A stretch of DNA of 32,286 nucleotides from Gemmatimonadota bacterium (GCA_016200495.1 JACQES010000250.1:1-32286), one strand, 5' to 3'. Numbered from the stretch's first letter, positions 22,842 through 31,622 are shown. Notes: generated by a model from the letters alone, not told the origin. A program made the numbers and translations.

Positions 22842-25457
22842 CTACAACCAGGTCGCGAAGCGTGCGATGTAGATCCGCTTGACCAGCTGCGTGAGAAGTG
22901 CGTAGCCGAGGAGCACCACGCCGAGCCAGCCGACGTATGCCCCCGGCAGCGGCACGAGCCCGAGATACGTGCCCACCGGCGTGAACGGCACGGCGAGGCC
23001 GATCACGATCACGAGGCCCGTCATCCCGAGCACGGGCCACGTCGCACGGCTCTGCAGGAACGGGACGCGCGTCGTGCGGATCATGTGCACGATCAGGGTC
23101 TGCGACAGGAGCCCCTCGACGAACCATCCCGATTGGAACAGGCTCGCCTGCCCCACGGTGCGCGCGCCGAACACCCACCAGAGGAGCGCGAACGTCGCCA
23201 CGTCGAACACCGAGCTCACCGGCCCGATCCAGCGCATGAACCGCCCGATGTCGGTTGCCTGCCACTTGCGCGGCACCGCGAGGTACTCGGGATCCATCCG
23301 GTCGAACGGGATCGTGGTCTGCGAGAAGTCGTAGAGCAGGTTCTGCACGAGCAGCTGGATCGGCAGCATCGGCAGGAACGGCAGCAGCGCGCTCGCGATG
23401 ACCATGCTGAACACGTTCCCGAAGTTCGAGCTCGCGGTCATCTTGATGTACTTCATGATGTTGCCGAAGATCGTGCGCCCCTCGGTGACGCCGGCCGAGA
23501 GCACGAGCAGGCTCTTCTCGAGCAGGATGATGTCGGCCGATTCCTTGGCCACGTCCACCGCGGTGTCCACCGAGATCCCGACGTCGGCCTCGCGCAGCGC
23601 GCCGGCGTCGTTGATCCCGTCGCCCATGAACCCCACCGTGTGCCCGCGCACGCGCAGCGCGCGCACGATGCGCGCCTTGTGCGGTGGCGAGAGCTTGGCG
23701 AACACGGTGGTCTCCTCCACCAGCGCGCCCAGCCCCGCGTCGTCGAGCGCGTCCACCTCGGGTCCCAGCACGACGCGACCGGCGTTCACCCCCACCTCGC
23801 CGCAGACGTGGCGCGCCGTCACGTCGCCGTCGCCCGTGAGCACGATCACCCGCACCCCCTGCGCCGCCAGCGCGGCCAGCGCCGCGTGCGCGCTCTCCTT
23901 GGGCGGGTCGAGGAAGCAGAGGAAGCCGGCGAGCGTCAATCCGGCTTCGTCGGCCGCGCCGTACGGGCCGCTCCGTGCCGGCGCGGTGCGCGACGCCACC
24001 GCCACCACGCGCAGCCCCTCCGCGTTCATCCCCTGCACCGTGGCAAGCGCGGCCGCGTGGGCCGCGGCGTCGAGCGGTGCCTCCCCCGCCGGCGTCGCCA
24101 CGCGCGTGCACACGGCCAGCACCTCCTCGGGTGCCCCCTTGGTCACGAGCTGGTGCGTGCCGTCGTCGAGCGCGACCACCACCGACATCCGCTTGCGCGT
24201 GAAGTCCCAGGGGATCTCGTCCACCTTGTGCTCGGGGCGCACGCTCGTGGCCGGCGCGTTGGGCGCGTGGTACTCGAGCACCGCATGGTCGAGCAGGTTG
24301 CGGAGCCCCGTCTGCAGCGCGCTGTTCACCCATGCCAGGTGCAGCACCGTGTCGTCGGCCTTGCCCGCGGCATCCACGTAGCGCAGCAACACGATCCGGT
24401 CCTGCGTCAGCGTGCCCGTCTTGTCGGTGCAGAGCACGTCCATCGCGCCGAAGTTCTGGATCGCCTCGAGCCGCTTGACCACCACCTGCCGCTTGGCCAT
24501 CGCCATGGCGCCCTTGGCGAGGTTCACCGTCACGATCATCGGCAGCAGCTCCGGCGTGAGCCCCACCGCGACCGCGAGCGCGAACAGGAACGCCTCGACC
24601 CAGTTCCCCTTGGTGAACCCGTTGATCAGGAACACCGACGGCGCCAGCACGAGCATGAAGCGCACCAGCAGCCAGCTCACCGAGCGCACGCCGGCATCGA
24701 ACGCCGTGGGCGGCCGCGCGCCGGCCACGCCGCGCGCGGTCAGGCCGAGCACGGTGCGGTCACCGGTCGCCACGACCACCGCGGTAGCCGCGCCGCTCAC
24801 CACGCTCGTGCCCATGAAGGCGAGCGTCGGCTGCTCGAGCGCGGGCGCCGCGGCGCGCGCCGGATCGGGCTGCGCCTCCTTCTCCACGGGCAGCGATTCG
24901 CCCGTGAGCGCCGACTGGCTGAGGAAGAGGTCCTTGCTCGTCAGCAGCCGCACGTCCGCCGGGATCATGTCCCCCGCCGACACGTGCACGATGTCGCCGC
25001 GGACGATGTCGTCCATCGGAATCTCGGTCGGCTCGGCCCCACCGGCGCGCGTGACCGCCGCGCGCGTGTGCACCAGCGCCTTGAGCGCGGCCGCCGCCTC
25101 GTGCGACCGGTGCTCCTGCACCACGCGCAGCACCGCGCTCAGGACGATCATCGCCGTGATCACGATGGTCGTCCGCAGGTCCCCCGTGACCCCCGACAGC
25201 ACCGCGATCACCACCAGCACGCCGCTGAACGGGTTCGCGACCCCGCGCCACAGGAGCTGCGCGATGGTCGGCGGCGCCTCGTGCGCGATCCGGTTCACCC
25301 CGTCGCGCGCGCGGGCCGCCCGCACCTCGTCGGCGGTGAGGCCGGTGGCCCGCGTGCCGAGCGACGCGAGCGCGGCCTCCGCCGGCTGCGTCGCGAGCAG
25401 CACCAGCGCCGCGCTGTCGTCGCGCGCGCCGGTCGGCGAGGGGGTGGCGTCGGTCAT
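22842..25457 (-). CDS. mgtA: Magnesium-importing P-type ATPase MgtA
   Basis: An 871-residue P-type ATPase of the P-IIIB (MgtA/MgtB) group, which uses ATP to bring Mg2+ into the cell. In order: N-terminal cation ATPase domain; actuator motif SALTGESLPVEKE (TGES 185-188); membrane motif VGLTPELLPMIVT (301-306), diagnostic for Mg2+ ATPases; phosphorylation site CTDKTGTLTQD (D345); nucleotide-domain KGAPEEV (440-445); VLTGDGD (541-543); and FMGDGINDAGALREADVGIS (612-618). About ten membrane segments. ATG 25457 gives the family N-terminus; the frame stays open to 25574. It is divergent from the M20 gene. No MgtC gene and no recognisable Mg2+-sensing leader are present. With mgtE, it is the second Mg2+ uptake gene in the window. 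Confidence 0.93.
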   Translation of the reverse strand: MTDATPSPTGARDDSAALVLLATQPAEAALASLGTRATGLTADEVRAARARDGVNRIAHEAPPTIAQLLWRGVANPFSGVLVVIAVLSGVTGDLRTTIVITAMIVLSAVLRVVQEHRSHEAAAALKALVHTRAAVTRAGGAEPTEIPMDDIVRGDIVHVSAGDMIPADVRLLTSKDLFLSQSALTGESLPVEKEAQPDPARAAAPALEQPTLAFMGTSVVSGAATAVVVATGDRTVLGLTARGVAGARPPTAFDAGVRSVSWLLVRFMLVLAPSVFLINGFTKGNWVEAFLFALAVAVGLTPELLPMIVTVNLAKGAMAMAKRQVVVKRLEAIQNFGAMDVLCTDKTGTLTQDRIVLLRYVDAAGKADDTVLHLAWVNSALQTGLRNLLDHAVLEYHAPNAPATSVRPEHKVDEIPWDFTRKRMSVVVALDDGTHQLVTKGAPEEVLAVCTRVATPAGEAPLDAAAHAAALATVQGMNAEGLRVVAVASRTAPARSGPYGAADEAGLTLAGFLCFLDPPKESAHAALAALAAQGVRVIVLTGDGDVTARHVCGEVGVNAGRVVLGPEVDALDDAGLGALVEETTVFAKLSPPHKARIVRALRVRGHTVGFMGDGINDAGALREADVGISVDTAVDVAKESADIILLEKSLLVLSAGVTEGRTIFGNIMKYIKMTASSNFGNVFSMVIASALLPFLPMLPIQLLVQNLLYDFSQTTIPFDRMDPEYLAVPRKWQATDIGRFMRWIGPVSSVFDVATFALLWWVFGARTVGQASLFQSGWFVEGLLSQTLIVHMIRTTRVPFLQSRATWPVLGMTGLVIVIGLAVPFTPVGTYLGLVPLPGAYVGWLGVVLLGYALLTQLVKRIYIARFATWL

Positions 25458-25565
25458 CTGCGGGTCCGGAGTGGCCGCTCGGGGGCACGCGCGTCCGCCC
25501 GCGCCCGACGGGCGACCGCGGCGCGAGCGCGTGCCTCGTGAAGATGGCGGACGTCGCGCGCGCGC

Positions 25566-25595
25566 GCTCGACACTCCGCCATGCTCAGCGGTACT
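25566..25595 (+). promoter_or_regulatory. Candidate promoter (TCGACA / TACTTT) for the M20 gene
   Basis: TCGACA (25566-25571) matches 5 of 6 bases of TTGACA and is followed after 18 nt by TACTTT (25590-25595). It lies about 40 nt before the ATG at 25637, in the gap divergent to mgtA. The same TACTTT hexamer precedes the SURF1 start. Confidence 0.5.
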
Positions 25596-25636
25596 TTCTC
25601 GTCACGTTCCGCTCCGATTCCCTCACGCGTCCGCCC

Positions 25637-26965
25637 ATGTCCCCGAACTCGCTCCGCCTGGCGCGCGCCGCCGCGCTCCCGGCCTTCGCCCTCCTCCTCG
25701 CCGCCCCCGCCCGCGCGCAGCGCCCGGCGGCCGGCACCCTCGACGCCGAGATCGCGAAGCGCGTCGAGGCGGTCACGGGCAAGGTCGTGGGCTGGCGACG
25801 CGACATCCACGAGCATCCCGAGCTCTCGGGCGAGGAAGTGCGCACGTCGCGCCTCGTGGCGGAGCACCTCTAGGCGCTCGGCATCGAGGTCCGCACCGAG
25901 GTCGGCGGGCACGGCGTCGTCGGCGTGCTCAAGGGCGGCAAGCCGGGGCCGGTCGTCGCGCTCCGCGCCGACATGGACGCCCTCCCCGTCGAGGAACAGG
26001 TGGACCTGCCCTTCAAGTCGAAGGTCAAGGGCACGTACCGCGGCGCCCCCGTCGGCGTCATGCACGCCTGCGGCCACGACAACCACGTCGCGATCCTCAT
26101 GGGCACGGCCGAGGTGCTCGCGGGGATGAAGGACATACTCCCGGGCACCGTCAAGTTCATCTTCCAGCCCGCCGAAGAGGGCGCGCCCAGCGGCGAGGGC
26201 GGCGCGGCACCGATGCTGCGCGACGGCGCGTTCGAGAACCCGCACGTGGACGCCGTGTTCGGGCTCCACGTCTTCCCCGGCCCCAACGGCGCGATCATCA
26301 CCAAGCCGGGCCCGTGGCTGGCGGCGGCCAACAGCGCCACGATCACGATCAAGGGGAAGCAGACGCACGGCGCCCAGCCGTGGGGCGGCGTGGACCCGGT
26401 CGTCGTGGGGGCGCAGGTGGTCGGCGCGCTGCAGACCGTCGTCAGCCGGCAGATCGACATCACCAGGGTGCCGGCCATCGTCACGATCGGCGCCTTCCAG
26501 GGCGGCATCCGGAGCAACATCATCCCGGACTCTGCGGTGATGCTCCTCTCGATCCGCACCTTCGACCCACAGATGCGCGACGACATCTTCATGCGCATCA
26601 AGCGGATCGCCGAGTCCACCGCGGCGGCGAGCGGCGCGACGGCCAACGTCGTCATCGACTCGGGCTACCACGTCACCATCAACACGCCCGAGCTCACCAA
26701 GCGCATGTGGCCGACGCTCCAGCGCGCGGCCGGCGCCGCGGGGGTCATCGAGAGCGGCCTCGTCACGGGCTCCGAGGACTTCTCCTTCTTCCAGGAGCGC
26801 GCCCCCGGCCTCTTCATCGGCCTCGGCGTGAGCCCCAAGGGCGCCGACCCGCGCAAGTCGGCGGCCAACCACTCGCCCCTCTTCTTCGCCGACGAGGGCG
26901 CGCTCCCGAACGGCATCCGCGCCATGACGATGCTCGCCGTGGACTACCTGATGGGCGGCAAGTAG
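25637..26965 (+). pseudogene. M20D-family amidohydrolase interrupted by an in-frame TAG codon
   Basis: One reading frame encodes a complete secreted M20 metallopeptidase/amidohydrolase (about 442 codons) except for TAG at 25871-25873, codon 79. Before it: signal peptide MSPNSLRLARAAALPAFALL...ARAQ and the domain start WRRDIHEHPELSGEE. After it, without frame change: VVALRADMDALPVEEQ, GVMHACGHDNHVAILMG (metal-binding Cys-His and His), IFQPAEEGAPSGEGG, then the dimerisation domain and GSEDFSFFQERAPGL. Such enzymes hydrolyse N-acyl amino acids or peptides in the periplasm. Everything else is conserved, so the stop is a recent nonsense mutation, a sequencing error, or read through. If real, only an internal start (for example ATG 25925) would give a product, without signal peptide and N-terminal strands. 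Confidence 0.85.
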
Positions 26966-27030
26966 CCGCGGGCCTCGCGCTCCCGACGGCCGTCGCTCGC
27001 GCGGCGGCCGTCCGCGCGGACCTCCATCGC

Positions 27031-27576
27031 ATGGCCCTCACCGCCACCGTCTCGACCTTCGAGATCGCGCTCAACGACGTGGACCGCCACGTCTACGAGT
27101 CGCTCGTCCTCAGGGTCGCGCGGCACCCGTCCGAGACCGAGGCCTACCTCTGGACGCGCGTGCTCGCGTACTGCCTCGAGTACACCGAGGGGATCGCGTT
27201 CTCGAGGGGCGGCCTGTCCGATCCCGACGAGCCTGCCGTGCTCGTGCGCGACCTGACCGGCACGATCACCGCGTGGATCGAGGTGGGCGCGCCCGATGCG
27301 GCCCGCCTCCACAAGGCGAGCAAGGCCGCGCCCCGTGTCGCGCTCTACACGCACAAGGACCCCCGCATCCTCCTGCGCGGCTACGAGGGGGCACGGATCC
27401 ATCGCGCCGAGGAGCTCGACATCTTCGCGATCGACCGGGACCTGCTGGCGGAACTCGAGCCGCGCGTGGACAAGCGCGTGCGCTGCGCCCTCTCGGTCAC
27501 CGACGGCACGCTCTATCTCGACTTCGACGGCACCGTGCTCTCCGGCACGGTCGAACGCGTCACCCTGGCGTCCTGA
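27031..27576 (+). CDS. yaeQ: YaeQ family protein
   Basis: A 181-residue protein of normal YaeQ length. It begins MALTATVSTFEIALNDVDRH, then RVARHPSETEAYLWTRVLAY, FSRGGLSDPDEPAVLVRDL, TITAWIEVGAPDAARLHKAS and APRVALYTHKD, each a block of the YaeQ family. The fold has been related to PD-(D/E)XK nucleases, and the DEP and EVG segments fit that core, but its role is unsettled; early reports linked it to RfaH function in E. coli. Cytosolic. ATG 27031 gives the standard N-terminus. It lies 65 nt after the M20 gene and 8 nt before the dipeptidase, so the three are probably one transcript, although YaeQ has no obvious link to peptidases. Confidence 0.92.
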   Translation: MALTATVSTFEIALNDVDRHVYESLVLRVARHPSETEAYLWTRVLAYCLEYTEGIAFSRGGLSDPDEPAVLVRDLTGTITAWIEVGAPDAARLHKASKAAPRVALYTHKDPRILLRGYEGARIHRAEELDIFAIDRDLLAELEPRVDKRVRCALSVTDGTLYLDFDGTVLSGTVERVTLAS

Positions 27577-27584
27577 GGCCTTCC

Positions 27585-28973
27585 ATGCGTCGCACCACGA
27601 TTCGCCCCCGTCACCTCGCCGCGCCGTCTGTCGCGCGCCGCCTCGTGGTGTCCGCCACCGCGCTCGCGCTCGCGACGGTCACGCAACTGCCGGCACAGCA
27701 GCCAGCCGCGCCGACGCGCGGCACGACCGCGTCGCCGTCCACCGCGCGCCCCGCGGCCTCCACGGTCGCGCGCGACCTCGCGAGCTACCTGCCGCGGGCG
27801 CGCCGCCTGATGAAGGAGGCGCCCTTCATTGATTCACACAACGACCTGCCGGAGATGCTGCAGGGCCGCTCGGGCGGCGACTTCAGCAAGGAGGATCCGG
27901 ACGGCCACATCGCGCGCCTCGACACCGACCTGCCGCGCATGGTCGCCGGCGGCGTCGGCGGCGAGTTCTTCGCGGCCTTCGTGCCGGCCATCTATGACGG
28001 CAAGGGCGCCGCCAAGCAGGCGCTCCTCCAGATCGACCTCATTCACCGGATGACCGACCGGTCGCCGCGCCTCCGGTGGGCCACCACCGCCGACGACATC
28101 GTGCGCGCGCACAAGGCGGGGCGCATCGCCTCGCTCATCGGCGTCGAGGGCGGGCACGCGATCGAGAACAACCTGGCCGTCCTCCGCCAGTTCCACGCGC
28201 TCGGCGTGCGCTACATGACGCTCACGCACGGCACCACGATCCCGTGGGCCGACGCCTCGACCGACCGGGCCGTGCACGGTGGCCTGACCCCGTTCGGCAA
28301 GGAAGTCGTGCGCGAGATGAACCGCCTCGGCATGATGGTGGACATCTCGCACGTGAGCGACGGCGTGATGTCCGACGTCGCGCGCACGAGCGAGGCGCCG
28401 CTCTTCTTCAGCCACTCCTCCGCGCGCGCCCTCGCCGACCACCCGCGCAACGTCCCCGACTCGATCCTCGCGATCGTCGGCCGCAAGGGCGGCGTGGTGA
28501 TGGCCAACGCCTATCCCGGCTTCGTGGACCCGGTGGCGGCCGAGAAGATGCGCAACGTCTTCGAGGTCGAGCGGCAGCTGCGCGTCAAGTTCAACGGCGA
28601 CGCCGCCAAGGTGGACTCGGCCTTCGGCGCCTACATCAACGGGCCCGACATCCCGCACGGCACGCTCGCGCAGTACGTCGACCACATCGAGCACATCATC
28701 AAGGTCGCCGGGCCGGGGCACGTCGGCATCGGCGCCGACCTCGGGTCGCTCGAGATCCACCCCGCCGGCCTCGAGGACGTGAGCAAGTTCCCCATGGTCG
28801 TCGCCGAGCTGCTGCGCCGCGGCCACTCGGAGGCCGAGGTCAAGGGGATCATGGGCGGCAACCTGCTGCGCGTGATGCGCGAGACCGAGAAGGTGGCCGC
28901 CCGCCTGCAGAAGGTGCGCGGCCCCTCGATGGCCACCATCGCCGAGCTCGACTCGGCGCGCGTCACGCCCTGA
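27585..28973 (+). CDS. Membrane dipeptidase, peptidase family M19
   Basis: A 462-residue zinc dipeptidase. A long basic n-region and hydrophobic core (RRLVVSATALALATVTQLPA) form a signal peptide with likely cleavage after PAQQ, so it is periplasmic. Metal-binding residues follow the renal-dipeptidase order: H85 and D87 in FIDSHNDLPE, E188 in GVEGGHAIE, H256 in MVDISHVSD, H277 in FFSHSSARAL, and D385 in HVGIGADLGS. The last block reads GADLGS instead of the usual GSDFDG, a mild divergence. These enzymes cleave dipeptides, including those with a D-residue. ATG 27585 is 8 nt after the YaeQ stop. Its 3' end overlaps the convergent monooxygenase gene by 11 nt. Confidence 0.92.
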   Translation: MRRTTIRPRHLAAPSVARRLVVSATALALATVTQLPAQQPAAPTRGTTASPSTARPAASTVARDLASYLPRARRLMKEAPFIDSHNDLPEMLQGRSGGDFSKEDPDGHIARLDTDLPRMVAGGVGGEFFAAFVPAIYDGKGAAKQALLQIDLIHRMTDRSPRLRWATTADDIVRAHKAGRIASLIGVEGGHAIENNLAVLRQFHALGVRYMTLTHGTTIPWADASTDRAVHGGLTPFGKEVVREMNRLGMMVDISHVSDGVMSDVARTSEAPLFFSHSSARALADHPRNVPDSILAIVGRKGGVVMANAYPGFVDPVAAEKMRNVFEVERQLRVKFNGDAAKVDSAFGAYINGPDIPHGTLAQYVDHIEHIIKVAGPGHVGIGADLGSLEIHPAGLEDVSKFPMVVAELLRRGHSEAEVKGIMGGNLLRVMRETEKVAARLQKVRGPSMATIAELDSARVTP

Positions 28974-30342
28974 CCGCGCGCGCCGGCACCGCCGTCCGCT
29001 TGTAGAACCCCTTCCGCCCCGCCGGCGGCTCGCCGATCTCCTCGCCGGCGCGCCTGAGTTCGCGCGCCAGCTCCGCGCGGAACTTCCCGTAGTCCACCTC
29101 GACCGCGTGGCGCTGCCCGCCGTCGAAGTCGTAGTGCGGGTGCGCGATCTCGTCGGCGATCGCGGCCTCGAGGTTCGCCGGCCGTGCGTACCGCCCGAGG
29201 ATCTCGAGGCACGCGATGCGCGCCTGGTAGTCGGCGAGCGGCCAGATGCAGCCGAGCGGCTGGAACAGCCCGATGAAGTAGAGCGTCGGGTGCGAGGGGT
29301 GCAGCATCTTCCGGTAGAGCGGCACCTTCTCGGCGTGCTTGAAGGTGATGAACGCCGGGTCGAAGAACGGGAAGGTCGTCCAGAACCCGGTGCACGCGCA
29401 CACGATGTCGAACGTCTCGCGCGTGCCGTCGGTGAACACCACGTCGTGGCCCTCGAACCGCGCGATCCCCTTCCGCGGCTTCACGCGCCCGTGGCGGATG
29501 TAGTCGAGCAGGTCCGAGTTGAGCGTCGGGTGCTGCGTGAGCGGCGGGCGCGGATTCTCGGGGAGGCCGTAGTTGCGGTAGGGGCCTTGCAGCGCGTGCA
29601 GCATCAGGCGGAAGACGCGCTGGCGGATCGGCGTGGGCACCCAGGCCGAGCCGGCCGCGAAGACGTCGGTCGGCTTCCCGAACAGGAACTTGGGGAAGAA
29701 CCACTGCGGGCTCCGCATCGAGAGGCAGACCGTCGCCGCGACGCGCGCCGACTCGACCGCGACGTCGCAGGCCGAGTTGCCGCCGCCGATCACGAGTACG
29801 CGCTGGCCGCGCCACGACTCGTCCACGCCCTTGAAGTCGTGCGAGTGCAGGTAGCGTCCCGCAAAGGTCCCCGGAATCTCCGGCCACTTGGGATCCCAGT
29901 GGTGCCCGTTGCAGACCATCAGGTGCGTGAACCGCTCCGTCACCGCGCTGCCATCCGGTCCGGCGACGCGCACGTCCCACTCGTGACCGTCGGCCGGGGT
30001 CACCCGCTCCACCACGTGGCCGAACCGGATCACGTCGAGCACGCCGAACTGCCGGGCATACGCCGCGAAGTACGCCTGCAGCTGCCGGTGGTTCGGGTAG
30101 TCGGGATAGTCGTCGGGCATCGGGAAGTCCTCGTACTCCGACCAGGACTTCGACGAGATGATGTGCGTGTTCTCGTAGACGCTCGAGTGTCCCGTCTTCG
30201 CGTTGAACACCCAGTTGCCTCCCACCTGGTCGTTCTTCTCGTACACGACCACGTCGAGGCCCGCGACGAGGGCGTTCTTGGCGGCGGCGAGTCCGCTGGG
30301 GCCGGCGCCGATCACGCACAGGCGGGGAGTGGGAGGAGTCAT
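28963..30342 (-). CDS. Flavin-containing monooxygenase
   Basis: A 459-residue FAD/NADPH enzyme of the FMO class that adds one oxygen to soft nucleophiles (N or S) or performs Baeyer-Villiger reactions. FAD motif CVIGAGPSGLAAAKNA (GAGPSG 12-17), the FMO fingerprint FAGRYLHSHDFK starting at F160, NADPH motif VLVIGGGNSACD (186-191), and CACTGFWTTFPFF near the C-terminal third (the ATGY-like motif). No signal peptide, so cytosolic. ATG 30342 gives the family start; the frame is open to 30528. There is no Shine-Dalgarno, and AACTTT sits 5 nt before the ATG. Substrate unknown. The stop lies inside the end of the convergent dipeptidase gene. Confidence 0.92.
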   Translation of the reverse strand: MTPPTPRLCVIGAGPSGLAAAKNALVAGLDVVVYEKNDQVGGNWVFNAKTGHSSVYENTHIISSKSWSEYEDFPMPDDYPDYPNHRQLQAYFAAYARQFGVLDVIRFGHVVERVTPADGHEWDVRVAGPDGSAVTERFTHLMVCNGHHWDPKWPEIPGTFAGRYLHSHDFKGVDESWRGQRVLVIGGGNSACDVAVESARVAATVCLSMRSPQWFFPKFLFGKPTDVFAAGSAWVPTPIRQRVFRLMLHALQGPYRNYGLPENPRPPLTQHPTLNSDLLDYIRHGRVKPRKGIARFEGHDVVFTDGTRETFDIVCACTGFWTTFPFFDPAFITFKHAEKVPLYRKMLHPSHPTLYFIGLFQPLGCIWPLADYQARIACLEILGRYARPANLEAAIADEIAHPHYDFDGGQRHAVEVDYGKFRAELARELRRAGEEIGEPPAGRKGFYKRTAVPARAVRA

Positions 30343-30464
30343 GTCCCAAAGTTGCGGCACCACACGCACGTCGCGCCATGGCCGACCGTCCCACCGCCGC
30401 CCGTGGCCCCGCGTGCGCCGTCCGTCGTAGAATTCCCGACGCCGCATCGCGCGGCTTTCCCCCG

Positions 30465-31571
30465 ATGGAGATCCGCATGTTCCTGCCGCGCCTCGCTCGC
30501 GCCGTCCTGCCCGTCCTCGCATTCGCATCCCGGGCCGGCGCGCAGCGCGTCGATCGCGCGGAGCACCATCGCTTCACGATCGCGAACTTCCGCACCGAGT
30601 CGGGCGCGGTGCTGCCGCAGGCCATCGTCGAGTACGGCACCTACGGCCACCTCAACGCCGCGCGCGACAACGTGATCCTGCTGCCGTCGCACTACATGGC
30701 CACGCACCACGGCTACGAGTGGCTGATCGGCCCGGGCAAGGCGCTCGACACGGCGCGCTTCTACCTCGTCGCCACCGAACTCTTCGGCAACGGCCACTCG
30801 TCGAGCCCGAGCAACACCGCCGAGCCCTTCCACGGCCCGCGCTTCCCCGCCATGACGATCCGCGACAACGTCGAGGCCGTGCGCCGCCTCCTCGCCGAGG
30901 ACGTGAAGGTCACGCACGTGCGCGCGATCATCGGCTTCTCGATGGGGGCGCAGCAGGCGTTCCAGTGGGCCGTGAGCCATCCGGGCTTCGCCGACCGGAT
31001 CGTCGCGACCGCCGGCACCGCGCGCACCTGGCCGCACGGCGTCGTGCGCCTCGAGGGGCAGGTCTCGGCGCTCACCGCCGACCCGGCCTTCATGGACGGC
31101 GACTACACCGCGCCCCCAAAGCGCGGACTCTCGGCCTTCGGCATGGTGTGGGCGGGCTGGCTCTACTCGCAGGCGTGGTGGCGGCAGGAGCTGTGGAAGA
31201 CCAACAGCCCGCCGGGCACCACGTTCGAGCAGGTCGTCGAGCGGTTCCGGTCGAACTTCATTCCCGGCGCCGACGCCAATGACCTGCTGCTGCAGGTGCG
31301 CACGTGGGAGAAGCACGATGTCGGCGCGACCCCCGGCATGGACGGCGATATCGCGAAGGCCCTTGGCGCCATTCGCGACCCGTTCCTGTACATGCCGTCG
31401 GAGTCCGACCTCTACTTCCCGATCGGCGACGCCACGTATGAGGCGTCGCTCATGAAGACCGTCACGTTCGCGCCGATCAAGTCGCTCTGGGGGCACACCG
31501 CCGGCGCCGCCAGCAATCCCGCCGACGCGGCCTTCCTGAACGAGACGATCGGCAAGTTCCTCAGGCCGTAG
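30465..31571 (+). CDS. Secreted alpha/beta hydrolase of the homoserine acetyltransferase (MetX-like) type
   Basis: A 368-residue protein with signal peptide (MFLPRLARAVLPVLAFASRA, cut near AGAQ). The body follows MetX-type alpha/beta hydrolases: VEYGTYGHLNAARDNVILL, LVATELFGNGHSSSPSN, and the nucleophile elbow IIGFSMGAQQAFQWA (S159). Asp 315 in SESDLYFP and His 344 in LWGHTAGA complete the triad. MetX itself is cytosolic, so export suggests hydrolysis of an extracellular ester rather than methionine synthesis. Two starts are possible: ATG 30465, preceded by CTTTCCCCCG, and ATG 30477, preceded by TGGAG at 6 nt; both keep the signal peptide. TAGAAT at 30428-30433 may be a -10. Divergent from the monooxygenase. 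Confidence 0.85.
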   Translation: MEIRMFLPRLARAVLPVLAFASRAGAQRVDRAEHHRFTIANFRTESGAVLPQAIVEYGTYGHLNAARDNVILLPSHYMATHHGYEWLIGPGKALDTARFYLVATELFGNGHSSSPSNTAEPFHGPRFPAMTIRDNVEAVRRLLAEDVKVTHVRAIIGFSMGAQQAFQWAVSHPGFADRIVATAGTARTWPHGVVRLEGQVSALTADPAFMDGDYTAPPKRGLSAFGMVWAGWLYSQAWWRQELWKTNSPPGTTFEQVVERFRSNFIPGADANDLLLQVRTWEKHDVGATPGMDGDIAKALGAIRDPFLYMPSESDLYFPIGDATYEASLMKTVTFAPIKSLWGHTAGAASNPADAAFLNETIGKFLRP

Positions 31572-31579
31572 CGCGACGG

Positions 31580-31613
31580 GGTGCGGGCGCGTCACGCACG
31601 ACACGCCCGCACC
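31580..31613. terminator. Bidirectional hairpin after the secreted hydrolase
   Basis: GGTGCGGGCG (31580-31589) pairs perfectly with CGCCCGCACC (31604-31613), a 10-bp stem with a 14-nt loop that adds two more pairs past a mismatch. It starts 9 nt after the + stop and ends 10 nt before the convergent - stop. No T-tract. Confidence 0.5.
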
Positions 31614-31622
31614 ACACCGGCG

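Noticed and set aside
22338-25541. Very long open frame on the + strand antisense to mgtA and its neighbour, and similar frames at 1514-4348 and 11340-13388
   Set aside because: The translations are Arg/His/Pro-rich without domains, as expected for the complement of high-GC coding sequence; the opposite strand carries clear conserved proteins.
25871-25873. Pyrrolysine or other programmed recoding at the TAG
   Set aside because: The position is an ordinary surface-helix site, not a catalytic one; there is no recoding element visible, and M20 enzymes are not known to use pyrrolysine. A mutation or error is simpler.
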